64,000 bases of DNA from Arthrobacter mangrovi (GCF_026011795.1 NZ_BRVS01000005.1:62001-126000), one strand, 5' to 3'. Counted from the stretch's first letter, positions 39,990 to 49,225 are shown. Made by a program: numbers and translations. Notes: generated by a model from the sequence alone, not told the origin.

Positions 39990-40666
39990 TTCCTGTTCTC
40001 CTGTTGTGTACCCGCCGATGACGCCGCCTTGTCCGCACCGAGGCCGCGGCCCTGCGCGTAGTCCGCGAGCAGTTCGCGGAGCATCTTCCGCCCGCGATGC
40101 AGGCGGGACATCACCGTACCGATGGGGGTATTCATGATTTCCGATATTTCCTTGTAGGCAAAGCCCTCTACGTCAGAGAAGTAGACGGCCAGCCTGAACT
40201 CCTCCGGAATAGCCTGGAGGGCGTTCTTCACATCCGAATCCGGCAGATGGTCCAGCGCCTCCGCCTCGGCGGACCGCAGCCCGGACGAGGTGTGCGAGGC
40301 GGCCTGGTACATCTGCCAATCCTCAACCTGGTCCGTATTGGACTGCTGCGGTTCGCGCTGCCGCTTCCGGTACAGATTGATGTAGGTGTTGGTCAGGATC
40401 CGGTAGAGCCAGGCCTTGAGATTGGTGCCCGGCTTGTACTGGTGGAACGCCGCAAACGCCTTGGTGTAGGCCTCCTGGACCAGGTCCTCGGCATCGCTGG
40501 GGTTCCGTGCCATCCTCATCGCCGCCGAATACAGCTGGTCGACATACTGCAGCGCGTCCCGCTCAAAGCGCTCTGCGCGTTCAGCCTCCGTCTCGGGCTG
40601 CTCCGGCTCTCCCGCGGTCCCGCCGCCGTTCCCGGAGATGGACTCTTGGGCATTGTCAGTAGTCAT
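39986..40666 (-). CDS. sigH: ECF sigma factor SigH/SigR (disulfide-stress sigma)
   Basis: A 226-residue group IV sigma factor. Region 2 is [29 protein letters not shown] followed by [10 protein letters not shown]. Region 4 is [21 protein letters not shown] with [20 protein letters not shown]. It pairs with RsrA and in actinobacteria controls thioredoxin, mycothiol and protein-quality genes. I give the conventional start ATG 40666 (MTTDNAQES), whose SD (GGGGGC) is modest. An in-frame ATG at 40753 has a stronger SD (GAAGGG, 6 bases) and would add 29 residues, like the long isoform of Streptomyces SigR. A SigH-type promoter lies upstream of both. Confidence 0.94.
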   Translation of the reverse strand: MTTDNAQESISGNGGGTAGEPEQPETEAERAERFERDALQYVDQLYSAAMRMARNPSDAEDLVQEAYTKAFAAFHQYKPGTNLKAWLYRILTNTYINLYRKRQREPQQSNTDQVEDWQMYQAASHTSSGLRSAEAEALDHLPDSDVKNALQAIPEEFRLAVYFSDVEGFAYKEISEIMNTPIGTVMSRLHRGRKMLRELLADYAQGRGLGADKAASSAGTQQENRK

Positions 40667-40818
40667 CGCCCCCAAGTCTACGCGCAGGGGCTTTCGGGCA
40701 GCACCGGTTGCGGGGCTGCACTGCTCCCGCTGCTGGTCGAGCGCCAGGGGCATGGCAATCCCTTCTGTTGGTTCAGAGCATTCACTGTTGGGCACAGTAT
40801 GGCCAACGCACTGAGCAC

Positions 40819-40844
40819 AACGGCCGCAGGCGGCCGAATATTCC
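40819..40844 (-). promoter_or_regulatory. SigH-type promoter of sigH
   Basis: On the minus strand GGAAT (40844-40840), 18 bases, GTT (40821-40819): exactly the actinobacterial SigR/SigH consensus. Transcription should start near 40812. It would cover both possible sigH starts and gives positive autoregulation. Confidence 0.85.
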
Positions 40845-40930
40845 GCAGGCGCCTTCGGGACGCCACATGGGCGCCTAAAGTGTGTCCTGCACGCAAAAGT
40901 GCCAAACTAGAGCCAGCGCCACCCCGCAGG

Positions 40931-40958
40931 TTGACGCCCGCGGGCTTGCCCTTATGGA
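40931..40958 (+). promoter_or_regulatory. Candidate promoter of the DoxX-aroA-rsgA unit
   Basis: TTGACG (40931-40936), 16 bases, TATGGA (40953-40958), upstream of the AGGAGG that serves ATG 40985. A reasonable vegetative promoter by spacing and -35 quality. Confidence 0.4.
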
Positions 40959-40984
40959 CCCTCAGCGAGAGCCAGGAGGCTTTT

Positions 40985-41572
40985 ATGACCATCGTCCGCG
41001 TTGTTGCCCGTCCCCTACTGGCCACCAGCTATGTTGCTGCCGGCGTCGAACGGCTGCGGAACACCGCGTCGACGGCCCGGGCCCTGCAGCCTTGCCTGGA
41101 CAGGGCGGCATCCTCCTTCCCGTCGGCAGCACCGCTGGCCGGAAACGCCAGGCTGATCGCCCAGGCTGTCGGGGTCACTCAGATCGGGGCGGGCCTCCTG
41201 CTCGGCTGGGGAAAGTTCTCGCGCCTCGCGGCCCTGCTGCTGGCCGGAGCCACCGCGGTCAACGCTTACGTCGAGTACAAGTCCATGGCGGCGGACACGG
41301 CCGAAGGCAAACGCAACCGGCGCGGCCAGCTGCTGAAGAACGGTTCCCTGATGGGCGCGGCCCTGCTGGCAGCGGTCGACACGAACGGACGCCCGGGTCT
41401 TGCCTGGCGTGCCGAGCACCTGGCCTCCGATGCCCGCAAGAGCGTGCGCTCCATCAGCAAGGACACCCGCAAGAGCGCGGCCGCACTGGGCAAGGATTCG
41501 CGCCGCAAGCTGGAAAAGGCCGAGCGCGCCGTCCGCGCAACCGTGGCTGATGTGGCGGGTCAGCGCGCTTAA
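40985..41572 (+). CDS. DoxX-family membrane protein with Lys-rich hendecad tail
   Basis: A 195-residue DoxX protein. The membrane part (residues ~1-140) has VARPLLATSYVAAGVERLR, AVGVTQIGAGLLLGWGKFSRLAALLLAG and NGSLMGAALLAAVD. The last ~55 residues are soluble and basic with an 11-residue period: D-A-R-K-S, D-T-R-K-S, D-S-R-R-K, each preceded by a Ser/Lys-rich stretch. This predicts an amphipathic helix that could lie on the membrane or bind nucleic acid. Start ATG 40985 with AGGAGG. In mycobacteria DoxX joins SseA and SodA in oxidative defence; its place beside sigH fits. Its TAA overlaps the aroA ATG (TAATG). Confidence 0.85.
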   Translation: MTIVRVVARPLLATSYVAAGVERLRNTASTARALQPCLDRAASSFPSAAPLAGNARLIAQAVGVTQIGAGLLLGWGKFSRLAALLLAGATAVNAYVEYKSMAADTAEGKRNRRGQLLKNGSLMGAALLAAVDTNGRPGLAWRAEHLASDARKSVRSISKDTRKSAAALGKDSRRKLEKAERAVRATVADVAGQRA

Positions 41573-42909
41573 TGACTGCCAACATGCCCGCCGCTCCCGC
41601 TCCTTGGGATGCACCATTTGTTCCCGGACCGGTAGACGGCGTCGTGCAGATCCCCGGCTCGAAATCGCTGACCAACCGGTACCTCGTCCTGGCCGCCCTG
41701 GCCGATGGGCCGAGCATGCTCCGCGCTCCCCTGCATTCGCGGGACTCGCGCCTCATGATCGACGCACTGCGGACCCTTGGCGCCGTCGTGGAAGAAGTCC
41801 CCGGAAACGGCGCCTTCGGCCCGGACCTGCGGGTCACCCCCATCAGCCGCTCCTCTTCCCCGGCAGGCAAACGGATCGACTGCGGACTGGCGGGAACGGT
41901 CATGCGCTTCGTTCCGCCGCTTGCGGCGCTCGGTGACGGGCCTACAGTCTTCGACGGGGACCCGGCAGCGCGGCAACGGCCTATGGGCAGCACCATCGCT
42001 GCCTTGCGGGAACTCGGCTTGGTGGTCGACGACGGCGGGCGGAACGCTATGCCCTTCACGGTGGAGGGCCGCGGCGCGGTGCGGGGCGGGCACATCGTGA
42101 TCGACGCCAGTGCGTCCTCCCAGTTCGTCTCGGCGCTGCTGCTGGCGGGCGCCGCCTTCACGGACGGGCTGCACCTGGAACACTCCGGTCCCCCCGTTCC
42201 AAGCCTTGACCACGTCCGCATGACCGTGCGTGTGCTGCGCGGGGTTGGTGTCGAGGTCGACGATTCGGTCCCGAACCACTGGATCGTGCAGCCCGGCCCC
42301 GTCCGGGCCTTCGACGTGGACATCGAGCCGGACCTGTCCAACGCGGGTCCGTTCCTGGCGGCTGCCCTCGCCACCGGCGGAACGGTACGGATTCCCGGCT
42401 GGCCCGCGGAGACCACGCAGGTCGGCGACCAGTGGCGCAGCATCCTGCCGAAGCTCGGCGCCGAAGTCAGCTACGTGGACGGCACCTTGTCCGTCTCCGG
42501 AGGCGGCAGCATCAAGGCAGCGGACCTGGCGGATACCAGCGAGCTCGCCCCCACTGCCGCGGCGCTCTGCGCATTGGCCGACGGGCCGTCCCGGCTCAGC
42601 GGCATCGGGCATCTGCGCGGCCACGAGACGGACAGGCTGGCCGCCCTGGTGGCGGAAATCAACAGGCTGGGCGGCGACGCCGAGGAAACCGCAGACGGAC
42701 TGGTGATCAGGCCGCGCCCGCTGCATGCGGGCCTGTTCCGTTCCTACGAGGACCACCGGATGGCGACGGCCGGCGCGATCATTGGACTGGCGGTGGAAGG
42801 CGTGCAGGTCGATGACATCGGCACCACGTCCAAAACCATGCCCGAGTTCCCCCGGCTGTGGCAGCAATTGTGTGCCACGGCGCCGAGCGCTGCTGCCGGG
42901 GCCCGCTGA
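41572..42909 (+). CDS. aroA: 3-phosphoshikimate 1-carboxyvinyltransferase (EPSP synthase)
   Basis: Transfers enolpyruvate from PEP to shikimate-3-phosphate in chorismate synthesis. The 445-residue protein shows PGSKSLTNRYLVLAAL, LAGTVMRF, RPMGSTIAALRELG, DASASSQFVSALLLAG, the catalytic-Asp region EPDLSNAGPFL, and RGHETDRLAAL and YEDHRMATAGAIIGLAVEG near the end. A single-base overlap with the DoxX stop couples the two genes; rsgA follows. Placement beside sigH-rsrA is conserved among actinobacteria. Confidence 0.96.
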   Translation: MTANMPAAPAPWDAPFVPGPVDGVVQIPGSKSLTNRYLVLAALADGPSMLRAPLHSRDSRLMIDALRTLGAVVEEVPGNGAFGPDLRVTPISRSSSPAGKRIDCGLAGTVMRFVPPLAALGDGPTVFDGDPAARQRPMGSTIAALRELGLVVDDGGRNAMPFTVEGRGAVRGGHIVIDASASSQFVSALLLAGAAFTDGLHLEHSGPPVPSLDHVRMTVRVLRGVGVEVDDSVPNHWIVQPGPVRAFDVDIEPDLSNAGPFLAAALATGGTVRIPGWPAETTQVGDQWRSILPKLGAEVSYVDGTLSVSGGGSIKAADLADTSELAPTAAALCALADGPSRLSGIGHLRGHETDRLAALVAEINRLGGDAEETADGLVIRPRPLHAGLFRSYEDHRMATAGAIIGLAVEGVQVDDIGTTSKTMPEFPRLWQQLCATAPSAAAGAR

Positions 42910-42911
42910 CG

Positions 42912-44012
42912 GTGGCAGGCCGCAGGACCTGGGACGAGTCCGACGTCCGCATTCGCCCGAACAAGCGCGGTTCCCGACCCCGGACCAAGGACCGCCCGGC
43001 CCATGATGACGCCGTAGTCGGGCGGATCGTGACGGTGGACCGAGGACGCTACACCGCCGTCGTCGATGAAGACACCGCGGACGAACGCACCGTTATCGCG
43101 GCCCGGGCACGTGAGCTGCGACGGACTCCGGTTGTGGCCGGCGACTTCGTCGGACTGGTCGGCGACGTCTCAGGTGAGCCGGACACGCTTGCCCGCCTGG
43201 TCCGTGTCGAGGAGCGCCGGACACTGCTGCGCCGCAGCGCCGACGACACCGACCCGGTGGAACGCGTGGTGGTCGCCAACGCGGACCAGCTGGTGATTGT
43301 CGTCGCCGCGGCGAACCCGGAACCGCGCACCGGCTTCATCGACCGTGCCCTGGTGGCGGCGTACGACGCCGGCATCGCCCCGCTGCTGTGCGTCACCAAA
43401 GCGGACCTGAGGGATCCGGAGGTGCTGCTCTCCAACTACAGGCACCTCCCGCTGCCGGTGATCGTCAGCCGCACGGCGGACGAGGACGCTGCCGGCGTCG
43501 ACTCCAGCTCCGATGAGGGCGCCTCGGCGCGGCTGGATGCCGAGGCCCTGGACCAGCTTCGCGGCTACCTGGACGGTTCGGTGAGTGTCCTGCTCGGACA
43601 CTCGGGCGTCGGCAAATCCACCATGGTCAACGCGCTGACCGGCTCCCATAGGGCGACCGGCGGGGTTAATGCGGTGACCGGACGCGGCCGCCACACCTCG
43701 TCGTCGGCCCTGGCTCTGAAACTCCAGGACGCCGCGCCGGGCAGCTGGATCATCGACACGCCGGGAATACGTTCCTTCGGCCTGGCCCATGTCGACCCGA
43801 ACCGGATCCTCGCCGCGTTCCCGGACCTGGAGCCCGGGAGCGCGGACTGCGACCGCGGCTGCAAGCATGACGACCGCGCCGTCGACTGTGGACTGGACGC
43901 CTGGGTGGCTGCCGGCCGCGCCGGCGAATCCGGGCCCGCCAGGCTGGCCTCGCTCCGCCGGCTGCTGGGCAGCGAAGTGCGCCAGCAGGTGAAAGAGCTG
44001 GGCACCCAATAG
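42912..44012 (+). CDS. rsgA: Ribosome small-subunit-dependent GTPase A
   Basis: Circularly permuted GTPase that matures the 30S subunit. It has an N-terminal OB fold ([28 protein letters not shown]), then motifs in the permuted order: G4 in [10 protein letters not shown]1 GHSGVGKST and G3 [10 protein letters not shown]. The C-terminal zinc-finger segment follows ([16 protein letters not shown]). 366 residues. GTG 42912, 2 bases after the aroA stop, is the best start; the upstream frame overlaps aroA. Confidence 0.94.
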   Translation: MAGRRTWDESDVRIRPNKRGSRPRTKDRPAHDDAVVGRIVTVDRGRYTAVVDEDTADERTVIAARARELRRTPVVAGDFVGLVGDVSGEPDTLARLVRVEERRTLLRRSADDTDPVERVVVANADQLVIVVAAANPEPRTGFIDRALVAAYDAGIAPLLCVTKADLRDPEVLLSNYRHLPLPVIVSRTADEDAAGVDSSSDEGASARLDAEALDQLRGYLDGSVSVLLGHSGVGKSTMVNALTGSHRATGGVNAVTGRGRHTSSSALALKLQDAAPGSWIIDTPGIRSFGLAHVDPNRILAAFPDLEPGSADCDRGCKHDDRAVDCGLDAWVAAGRAGESGPARLASLRRLLGSEVRQQVKELGTQ

Positions 44013-44079
44013 GCCCTGCGGCAGGCCCGCGGACTTCACATGCGGCATCCGCGGTGCAAGAAGCGGTAGGTTGAAGCCT

Positions 44080-44925
44080 ATGATCCGCGACCTACAGACC
44101 TACAACGATGATCTGCGGCTGGCCCATGTGATGGCTGATTCCGTAGACGCCCAGACCATGTCCCGCTTCAAGGCGCTCGATCTGAAGGTGGAGACCAAGC
44201 CGGATCTCACCCCGGTCACGGATGCGGATAAGGCCGCCGAGGAGGCCATCCGCGGCCAGCTGTCCCGCGCCCGGCCGCGGGACGCCGTGCTCGGCGAAGA
44301 GTTCGGCAGCAGCGGGCACGGTTCGCGGCGCTGGATCATCGACCCGATCGACGGGACCAAAAACTTCGTCCGCGGCGTGCCGGTCTGGGCGACCCTGATC
44401 GCGCTGATCGACGAGGGCAAGCCGGTGGTCGGGCTGGTCAGTGCCCCCGCACTGGGCAAACGCTGGTGGGCCGCCGCCGGGACCGGCGCCTACATGGGAC
44501 GTTCGCTGTCCTCCGCGACGCGCCTGCACGTTTCCGACGTCGGTCAGCTGGAAGACGCCTCGCTCTCCTACTCAAGCCTGAGCGGCTGGCAGGAACGCGG
44601 AAATCTCACCGAGTTCCTTGGGCTGGCGGAATCGGTCTGGCGCACCCGCGCCTACGGTGATTTCTGGTCCTACTGCCTGGTCGCGGAAGGTGCCGTGGAC
44701 ATCGCCTGCGAGCCGGAGCTGAACCTCTACGACATGGCGGCGCTGGTGCCGATCGTTACGGAGGCCGGCGGCCGCTTCAGCTCCCTTGAAGGCGAGGACG
44801 GCCCCTTCGGCGGCAACGCCCTCGCCACCAACGGCGTCCTGCATGAGGAGGTCCTGCACCGGCTCAACCCGCAGCTGATCGGCCAGCGTCCCGCCGCCGC
44901 GCCCGGGGAGCACGCCGAAGACTGA
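44080..44925 (+). CDS. hisN: Histidinol-phosphatase, inositol-monophosphatase type
   Basis: A 281-residue Mg-dependent phosphatase for the penultimate step of histidine synthesis in actinobacteria. Metal-site motifs: LGEEFG (first Glu), [10 protein letters not shown] and, near the C-terminus, [17 protein letters not shown]. The N-terminal [21 protein letters not shown] is typical of HisN. Start ATG 44080, with GGTAGG upstream. It lies downstream of aroA-rsgA, a conserved cluster. A generic inositol-phosphatase role cannot be excluded, but the WxT/AxGD pattern favours HisN. Confidence 0.88.
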   Translation: MIRDLQTYNDDLRLAHVMADSVDAQTMSRFKALDLKVETKPDLTPVTDADKAAEEAIRGQLSRARPRDAVLGEEFGSSGHGSRRWIIDPIDGTKNFVRGVPVWATLIALIDEGKPVVGLVSAPALGKRWWAAAGTGAYMGRSLSSATRLHVSDVGQLEDASLSYSSLSGWQERGNLTEFLGLAESVWRTRAYGDFWSYCLVAEGAVDIACEPELNLYDMAALVPIVTEAGGRFSSLEGEDGPFGGNALATNGVLHEEVLHRLNPQLIGQRPAAAPGEHAED

Positions 44926-44942
44926 CGGCCGGGACCAAGGCA

Positions 44943-45701
44943 GTGGAACACCGCGGCCCGCGGATGGACGACGACCGGCGCAGGGACTTCGGCCGAAGCT
45001 TCGAACAGGGCGGCGAACATTACGAGCGCATCAGGCCGGGCTACCCGGACGATGCCGTGGACTGGCTGGTGCCGGCGGGGACCCGGGACGTCGCAGACTT
45101 GGGCGCCGGCACCGGCAAGTACACGGAACAGCTGCTGCGCCGGGGCCTGCGGGTCACCGCCGTGGACCCCTCGGCGGACATGCTGGCCCAGCTGCGGCAG
45201 AAGTATCCCGAGGCCGCGGTCCTGCTGGGGACGGCCGAGCAGACCGGCCTCGCCGACGCCTCCTTCGACCTCGTAACCGTGGCGCAGGCCTGGCACTGGG
45301 TCGATGCCGCCGCCGCCAGCACCGAGGCTGCGCGGATCCTGCGGCCCGGCGGCGTCCTCGGCCTGGTCTGGAACCAAATGGACGTTTCCATACCGTGGGT
45401 GCACCGGCTCTCGCGGATCATGCACGCCGGCGACGTCTACAAGCCCCACTCGCGGCCGGACGTCGGCGGCGAATTCACCGGTCTGGAGAACCATCTGACG
45501 CGGTGGACCGATCCCCTGCAGCCGGCCGACCTGATGGAACTGGCCAAGTCGCGCAGCTACTACCTGCGCGCCAACGAACAGACACGGGCCAAAGTGCTTG
45601 CCAACCTCGACTGGTACCTGCACGAGCACCTCGGGCACGATCCATCCGCCGTCCTGCAGCTTCCGTACCTGACCCTTAGCTGGCGAGCCTTCAAGCGCTA
45701 G
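44943..45701 (+). CDS. Class I SAM-dependent methyltransferase
   Basis: A 252-residue methyltransferase of the Methyltransf_11 type. The SAM loop VADLGAGTGKYTEQLL is near residue 48, followed by AVDPSADML and FDLVTVAQAWHWVD. The conserved WHW and the N-terminal FGRSFEQGGEHYERIRPGYP are typical of a common actinobacterial subgroup with unknown substrate. It starts at GTG 44943 with AAGG close by, 17 bases after hisN, and ends in a hairpin. Confidence 0.85.
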   Translation: MEHRGPRMDDDRRRDFGRSFEQGGEHYERIRPGYPDDAVDWLVPAGTRDVADLGAGTGKYTEQLLRRGLRVTAVDPSADMLAQLRQKYPEAAVLLGTAEQTGLADASFDLVTVAQAWHWVDAAAASTEAARILRPGGVLGLVWNQMDVSIPWVHRLSRIMHAGDVYKPHSRPDVGGEFTGLENHLTRWTDPLQPADLMELAKSRSYYLRANEQTRAKVLANLDWYLHEHLGHDPSAVLQLPYLTLSWRAFKR

Positions 45702-45730
45702 CGGCCCGGCGCGCGCCCAACGGGCCGCTA
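45699..45730 (+). terminator. Hairpin overlapping the methyltransferase stop
   Basis: 10-bp perfect stem TAGCGGCCCG / CGGGCCGCTA with a 12-base loop; the left arm begins with the stop codon. No T-run. Confidence 0.45.
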
Positions 45731-45799
45731 CAGCCCTGTCAGCCGGCACCCCGGCCCGGCAGCCCGACTCCGCATGTCATCCAGCGCGCACATCTTTTC

Positions 45800-45838
45800 T
45801 TTAGGTAGGTCGACGAAGTAAATTTAGGCATGCCGAAA
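45800..45838. promoter_or_regulatory. Candidate MntR operator and leaderless start of mntA
   Basis: TTTAGG occurs at 45800 and 45823, 23 bases apart. The second is part of a 16-base dyad TTTAGGCATGCCGAAA (45823-45838; 7 of 8 pairs) that contains the mntA start codon. TAAATT (45819-45824) could be a -10 that starts transcription at or near the A of ATG, since no strong SD is present. A DtxR-family operator on top of the start would block both steps. Assignment to MntR is inferred from the operon. Confidence 0.55.
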
Positions 45839-46744
45839 AAATGGACTGTCGCGGTGCTCGTCGTGCTGGGCCTCCTCGCGCCTCCGGCCTGTGCGCCAGG
45901 CAGCGGAGCCCGTCCTGCCGTGTCCGCCGACGAACGGCCGATGGTCCTGACCACCTTCACCGTGCTGGCCGACCTGGTCCGGCAGGTGGGCGGGGACTAT
46001 GTCCGGGTCGAATCGGTCACCAAGGTCGGCGCCGAAATCCACGGGTACCAGCCGACGCCCTCGGACCTGGTCCGGGCGCAGGACGCGGACCTCATCCTGG
46101 ACAACGGCCTCGGGCTTGAACGCTGGTTCGCCCGTTTCGTCGCCGCGGTGCCGGCACCGCACGCCGTCCTCTCCGAAGGAGTAAAGCCGGTGGACATCCG
46201 GTCCGGCAACTACCAGGGCCGCCCGAACCCCCATGCCTGGATGTCGCCGGAGGCAGCCAAGATCTACGTGGACAATACGGTGGCGGCGCTCAGCAAGCTG
46301 GTCCCGGAACATGCGGGCGACTTCGCCGCCAACGGCGAGGCCTACAAGCGGCAGCTCGACGAAGTGATGCGCGAACTGCACGCTGCCTTCGCCGGCTCGG
46401 CGGCGGTTCCCGCGCTGGTTACGTGCGAGGGAGCCTTCTCCTACCTCGCCCGGGATGCGGGGCTCCGCGAGGCCTTCCTCTGGCCGGTGAATTCCGACGC
46501 CGAGGGCACCCCCCGGCAGATCAAGGACGCCATCAATTTCGTCCAGCAGCACGATGTGCCCTCGGTCTTCTGCGAATCCACGGTCAACCCGGGGGCCATG
46601 GAGCAGGTCGCGGAAGCCACGGGAGCCCGGCTCCTCACTCCCCTCTACGTCGACTCGCTCTCCCGCCCGGACGGCCCCGTTCCCAGCCACCTGTCGCTGA
46701 TCCGCCACGACATCGAACTCATCAAGGAAGGACTGGCACCATGA
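45830..46744 (+). CDS. mntA: Manganese-binding lipoprotein of an ABC importer
   Basis: A 304-residue cluster A-I binding protein with signal peptide and lipobox APPAC (Cys ~21). Metal ligand regions: His in AEIHGYQPTPSD, His in RPNPHAWMSPEAAKIYVDN, Glu in VFCESTVNPG and Asp in LYVDSLSRPDGP. PHAWM is typical of Mn/Fe binders, and the His-rich loop of zinc binders is missing. First gene of a four-gene operon that ends with a DtxR-family regulator, which supports manganese. Its stop overlaps the next start (ATGA). Confidence 0.9.
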   Translation: MPKKWTVAVLVVLGLLAPPACAPGSGARPAVSADERPMVLTTFTVLADLVRQVGGDYVRVESVTKVGAEIHGYQPTPSDLVRAQDADLILDNGLGLERWFARFVAAVPAPHAVLSEGVKPVDIRSGNYQGRPNPHAWMSPEAAKIYVDNTVAALSKLVPEHAGDFAANGEAYKRQLDEVMRELHAAFAGSAAVPALVTCEGAFSYLARDAGLREAFLWPVNSDAEGTPRQIKDAINFVQQHDVPSVFCESTVNPGAMEQVAEATGARLLTPLYVDSLSRPDGPVPSHLSLIRHDIELIKEGLAP

Positions 46745-47517
46745 GCCTCCGCCAGCTGACTCCAGGCGCAGACGCCATCGACGTATCCTCGCTGCGGGTC
46801 TCCTACGACGACGTCACCGCCCTCGAGCACGTCAGCGTGCGCGTGCGGGCGCGAACCATCTGCGGCCTCATCGGGGTCAACGGCTCGGGCAAATCGACCC
46901 TTTTCAAGGCGCTGATGGGACTCGTCCAGGCGACTTCGGGGACGGTCCGCATCTTCGGCGCCGCGCCGAAGGATGCCCGCAAGCTCAACGCGGTTTCCTA
47001 CGTACCCCAGGCAGAAGACGTCGACTGGACCTTCCCGGTCTCCGTGCGCGATGTGGTCATGATGGGCCGCTACGGCAGCCTGGGCCCTTCCCGCCGTCCG
47101 CGGCCTGCGGACAGGGCGGCGGTGGCGGCGGCTCTCGAGCGGGTCGGCCTGGTCGACCTGCAGCACCGCCAGATCGGAGAACTCTCCGGCGGCCAGCGCA
47201 AGCGTGCTTTCGTCGCCCGCGGCATCGCCCAGGACGCGGGCCTGCTGCTGCTCGACGAGCCGTTCGCCGGCGTCGACAAGGCCTCCGAGGCCGGACTGAC
47301 AAGCCTCTTCAAGGACCTGCGGGACGAGGGCAAGACCATCCTCGTCTCGACCCATGACCTCGCCGGCATCCCCCAACTCTGCGACGAGGCGATCCTGCTC
47401 CACCAGCGGGTACTGGCCCACGGACGGCCGGAAACCGTCCTGACCAACGAGAACCTGGCGCTGGCCTTCGGCACCGCCCTCAGCGACGTTCCGGAAGGAC
47501 ATCATGGAGATCGTTAA
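46741..47517 (+). CDS. mntB: Manganese ABC transporter ATP-binding protein
   Basis: A 258-residue ATPase: Walker A GVNGSGKSTLFKAL, PQAEDVDWTFPVSVRDVVMMGRYG (a loop typical of Mn/Zn importers), signature ELSGGQRKRAFVARG, Walker B LLLLDEPFAGVD, H-loop ILVSTHDLAGI. The start is ATG 46741, coupled to mntA; the longer open frame upstream overlaps mntA. It overlaps the permease gene by 14 bases. Confidence 0.92.
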   Translation: MSLRQLTPGADAIDVSSLRVSYDDVTALEHVSVRVRARTICGLIGVNGSGKSTLFKALMGLVQATSGTVRIFGAAPKDARKLNAVSYVPQAEDVDWTFPVSVRDVVMMGRYGSLGPSRRPRPADRAAVAAALERVGLVDLQHRQIGELSGGQRKRAFVARGIAQDAGLLLLDEPFAGVDKASEAGLTSLFKDLRDEGKTILVSTHDLAGIPQLCDEAILLHQRVLAHGRPETVLTNENLALAFGTALSDVPEGHHGDR

Positions 47518-48391
47518 CTGGTTGTTCGAACCGCTGCAGTACGGCTTCCTGACCAAGGCCCTCCTGGTCACGGTCGCCGCCGCGGCCGTCAGCGCAGCGC
47601 TGTCCTGCTGGCTGATCCTGATGGGCTGGTCCCTGATGGGCGACGCGGTGTCGCATGCGGTGCTGCCGGGTGTGGCCCTGGCCTACATCTTCGGCCTGCC
47701 GTTTTCCGTGGGCGCCTTCGTCTTCGGCGCCGGTGCCGTGGCGCTGATCGGTGCGGTGCGCTCCACGACCAAGCTCAAAGGCGACACCGCTATCGGCGTC
47801 GTCTTCACGGCACTGTTCGCGTTCGGCCTGGCCATCATCTCCAAGACACCCAGCCAGACCGACCTGCAGCACATCCTCTTCGGCAACGTGCTGGGCGTGT
47901 CGCTGCCGGAACTGCTGCAGGTGCTGGTCCTGGGTGCTGTGACCCTCGCGGTCCTGCTCTACAAGCGCCGCGACCTGACCCTGCTGGCCTTCGACCGCAT
48001 CCATGCCCATGCCATCGGGCTGAATACCCGCTGGCTCACCGCCTTGCTGCTCGGCCTGCTGGCCCTGACCGTCGTCGTCGGGCTGCAGGCCGTGGGCATC
48101 ATCCTCGTCGTCGCCATGCTCATCACCCCCGGGGCAACGGCGTTCCTGCTCACCCGGAACTTCGACCGGATGCTGCTGATCTCCATCACCATCACCGTCG
48201 CCGCCGCCATCGCCGGCATCTACGCCAGCTACTACCTGGACGTCTCGACCGGAGCCTCGGTGGTGCTGGCGCAGGCCCTGGTGTTCCTTGCCGTCTACCT
48301 GCTCGGCCCGCGCAACGGGATAGTGTGGCAGTGGCGCCGCCGCCGCGCCCGTGCCGCCGTGTCGCGGCAGCATGAGCAGATCCCAGCCTGA
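47504..48391 (+). CDS. mntC: Manganese ABC transporter permease
   Basis: A 295-residue ABC-3 family permease with about eight hydrophobic segments. Family landmarks: LILMGWSLMGDAVSHAVLPGVALAYI, the coupling-loop region LTLLAFDRIHAHAIGLN and LQAVGIILVVAMLITPGATAFLLT. It ends in a basic Arg-rich tail. Partner of the preceding ATPase; mntR follows after 12 bases. Confidence 0.92.
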   Translation: MEIVNWLFEPLQYGFLTKALLVTVAAAAVSAALSCWLILMGWSLMGDAVSHAVLPGVALAYIFGLPFSVGAFVFGAGAVALIGAVRSTTKLKGDTAIGVVFTALFAFGLAIISKTPSQTDLQHILFGNVLGVSLPELLQVLVLGAVTLAVLLYKRRDLTLLAFDRIHAHAIGLNTRWLTALLLGLLALTVVVGLQAVGIILVVAMLITPGATAFLLTRNFDRMLLISITITVAAAIAGIYASYYLDVSTGASVVLAQALVFLAVYLLGPRNGIVWQWRRRRARAAVSRQHEQIPA

Positions 48392-48403
48392 AGAGGCCCA
48401 ACC

Positions 48404-49138
48404 ATGTCACCGATGAGCCGGAACAGCCCTGCCCTCAGCATTAAATCCGCGAGCGTCCAGGACTATGTCAAGGTCATTTACACCTCCACCGAGTGGCAGG
48501 ACCAGCGGGTTACCCCGTCCCAGCTCGCAGCCCGCCTGGGGGTCGCCAACTCCTCGGTGACCGGAATGGTCCGCAAGCTGGTGGACCTCGGCCTGGCCGT
48601 CCACCAGCCCTACCAGCCCGTCGAGCTGACCGGCGAGGGCAAGGCACTCGCCCTCGCCATGGTGCGCCGGCACCGATTGATCGAGACCTTCCTGGTCCAG
48701 GAACTCGGCTATGCGTGGGACGAAGTCCACGATGAGGCCGAACTCCTTGAACACACCGTTTCGGACACGTTCGTCGACCGGCTGTCCGCCAAGCTTCGCC
48801 ACCCCACCCGGGACCCGCACGGGGACCCGATCCCGGCAGCGGACGGCACCGTCCGGATGCCCGCAGCCCACCAGCTCGGCGAGCTCGATCCGGGGCACAC
48901 CGGGCACATCATCCGGATCAGCGACGCGAACCCGGAGCTGCTGCGTTTCCTCAGCACGGAAGAGATCGGCCTCGATGACCGCGTCGAGGTCATCGGCCAC
49001 CGGCCGTTCGGCGGATCGCTTGTGGTGCGGATCGGCTCGGCCGACCGGCCCCGCGAGATCGACCTCGGCCAGGAGGCCACCGCGGCACTTTGGGTGGCCA
49101 GCGACGGGCCGCACGAGAACTGCCTGCTCGGCTCCTGA
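48404..49138 (+). CDS. mntR: DtxR-family metal-dependent regulator MntR
   Basis: A 244-residue repressor with three parts. The winged HTH is SVQDYVKVIYTSTEWQDQRVTPSQLAARLG. The dimer/metal domain has MVRRHRLIETFLVQELGYAWDEVHDEAELLEH. A C-terminal SH3-like domain covers about residues 155-244. Cotranscription with a Mn-type importer points to manganese sensing with autoregulation. IdeR-type iron regulators share this architecture, so the metal is inferred from context. Confidence 0.88.
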   Translation: MSPMSRNSPALSIKSASVQDYVKVIYTSTEWQDQRVTPSQLAARLGVANSSVTGMVRKLVDLGLAVHQPYQPVELTGEGKALALAMVRRHRLIETFLVQELGYAWDEVHDEAELLEHTVSDTFVDRLSAKLRHPTRDPHGDPIPAADGTVRMPAAHQLGELDPGHTGHIIRISDANPELLRFLSTEEIGLDDRVEVIGHRPFGGSLVVRIGSADRPREIDLGQEATAALWVASDGPHENCLLGS

Positions 49139-49225
49139 CCGGCACCGTGGTGGCCCGGAATGCCCGGCGGCGCCGGAAACATAGGTAAGCTCGTGGTGGT
49201 ATCCGCACCGGCAGAAGGGACGTCC

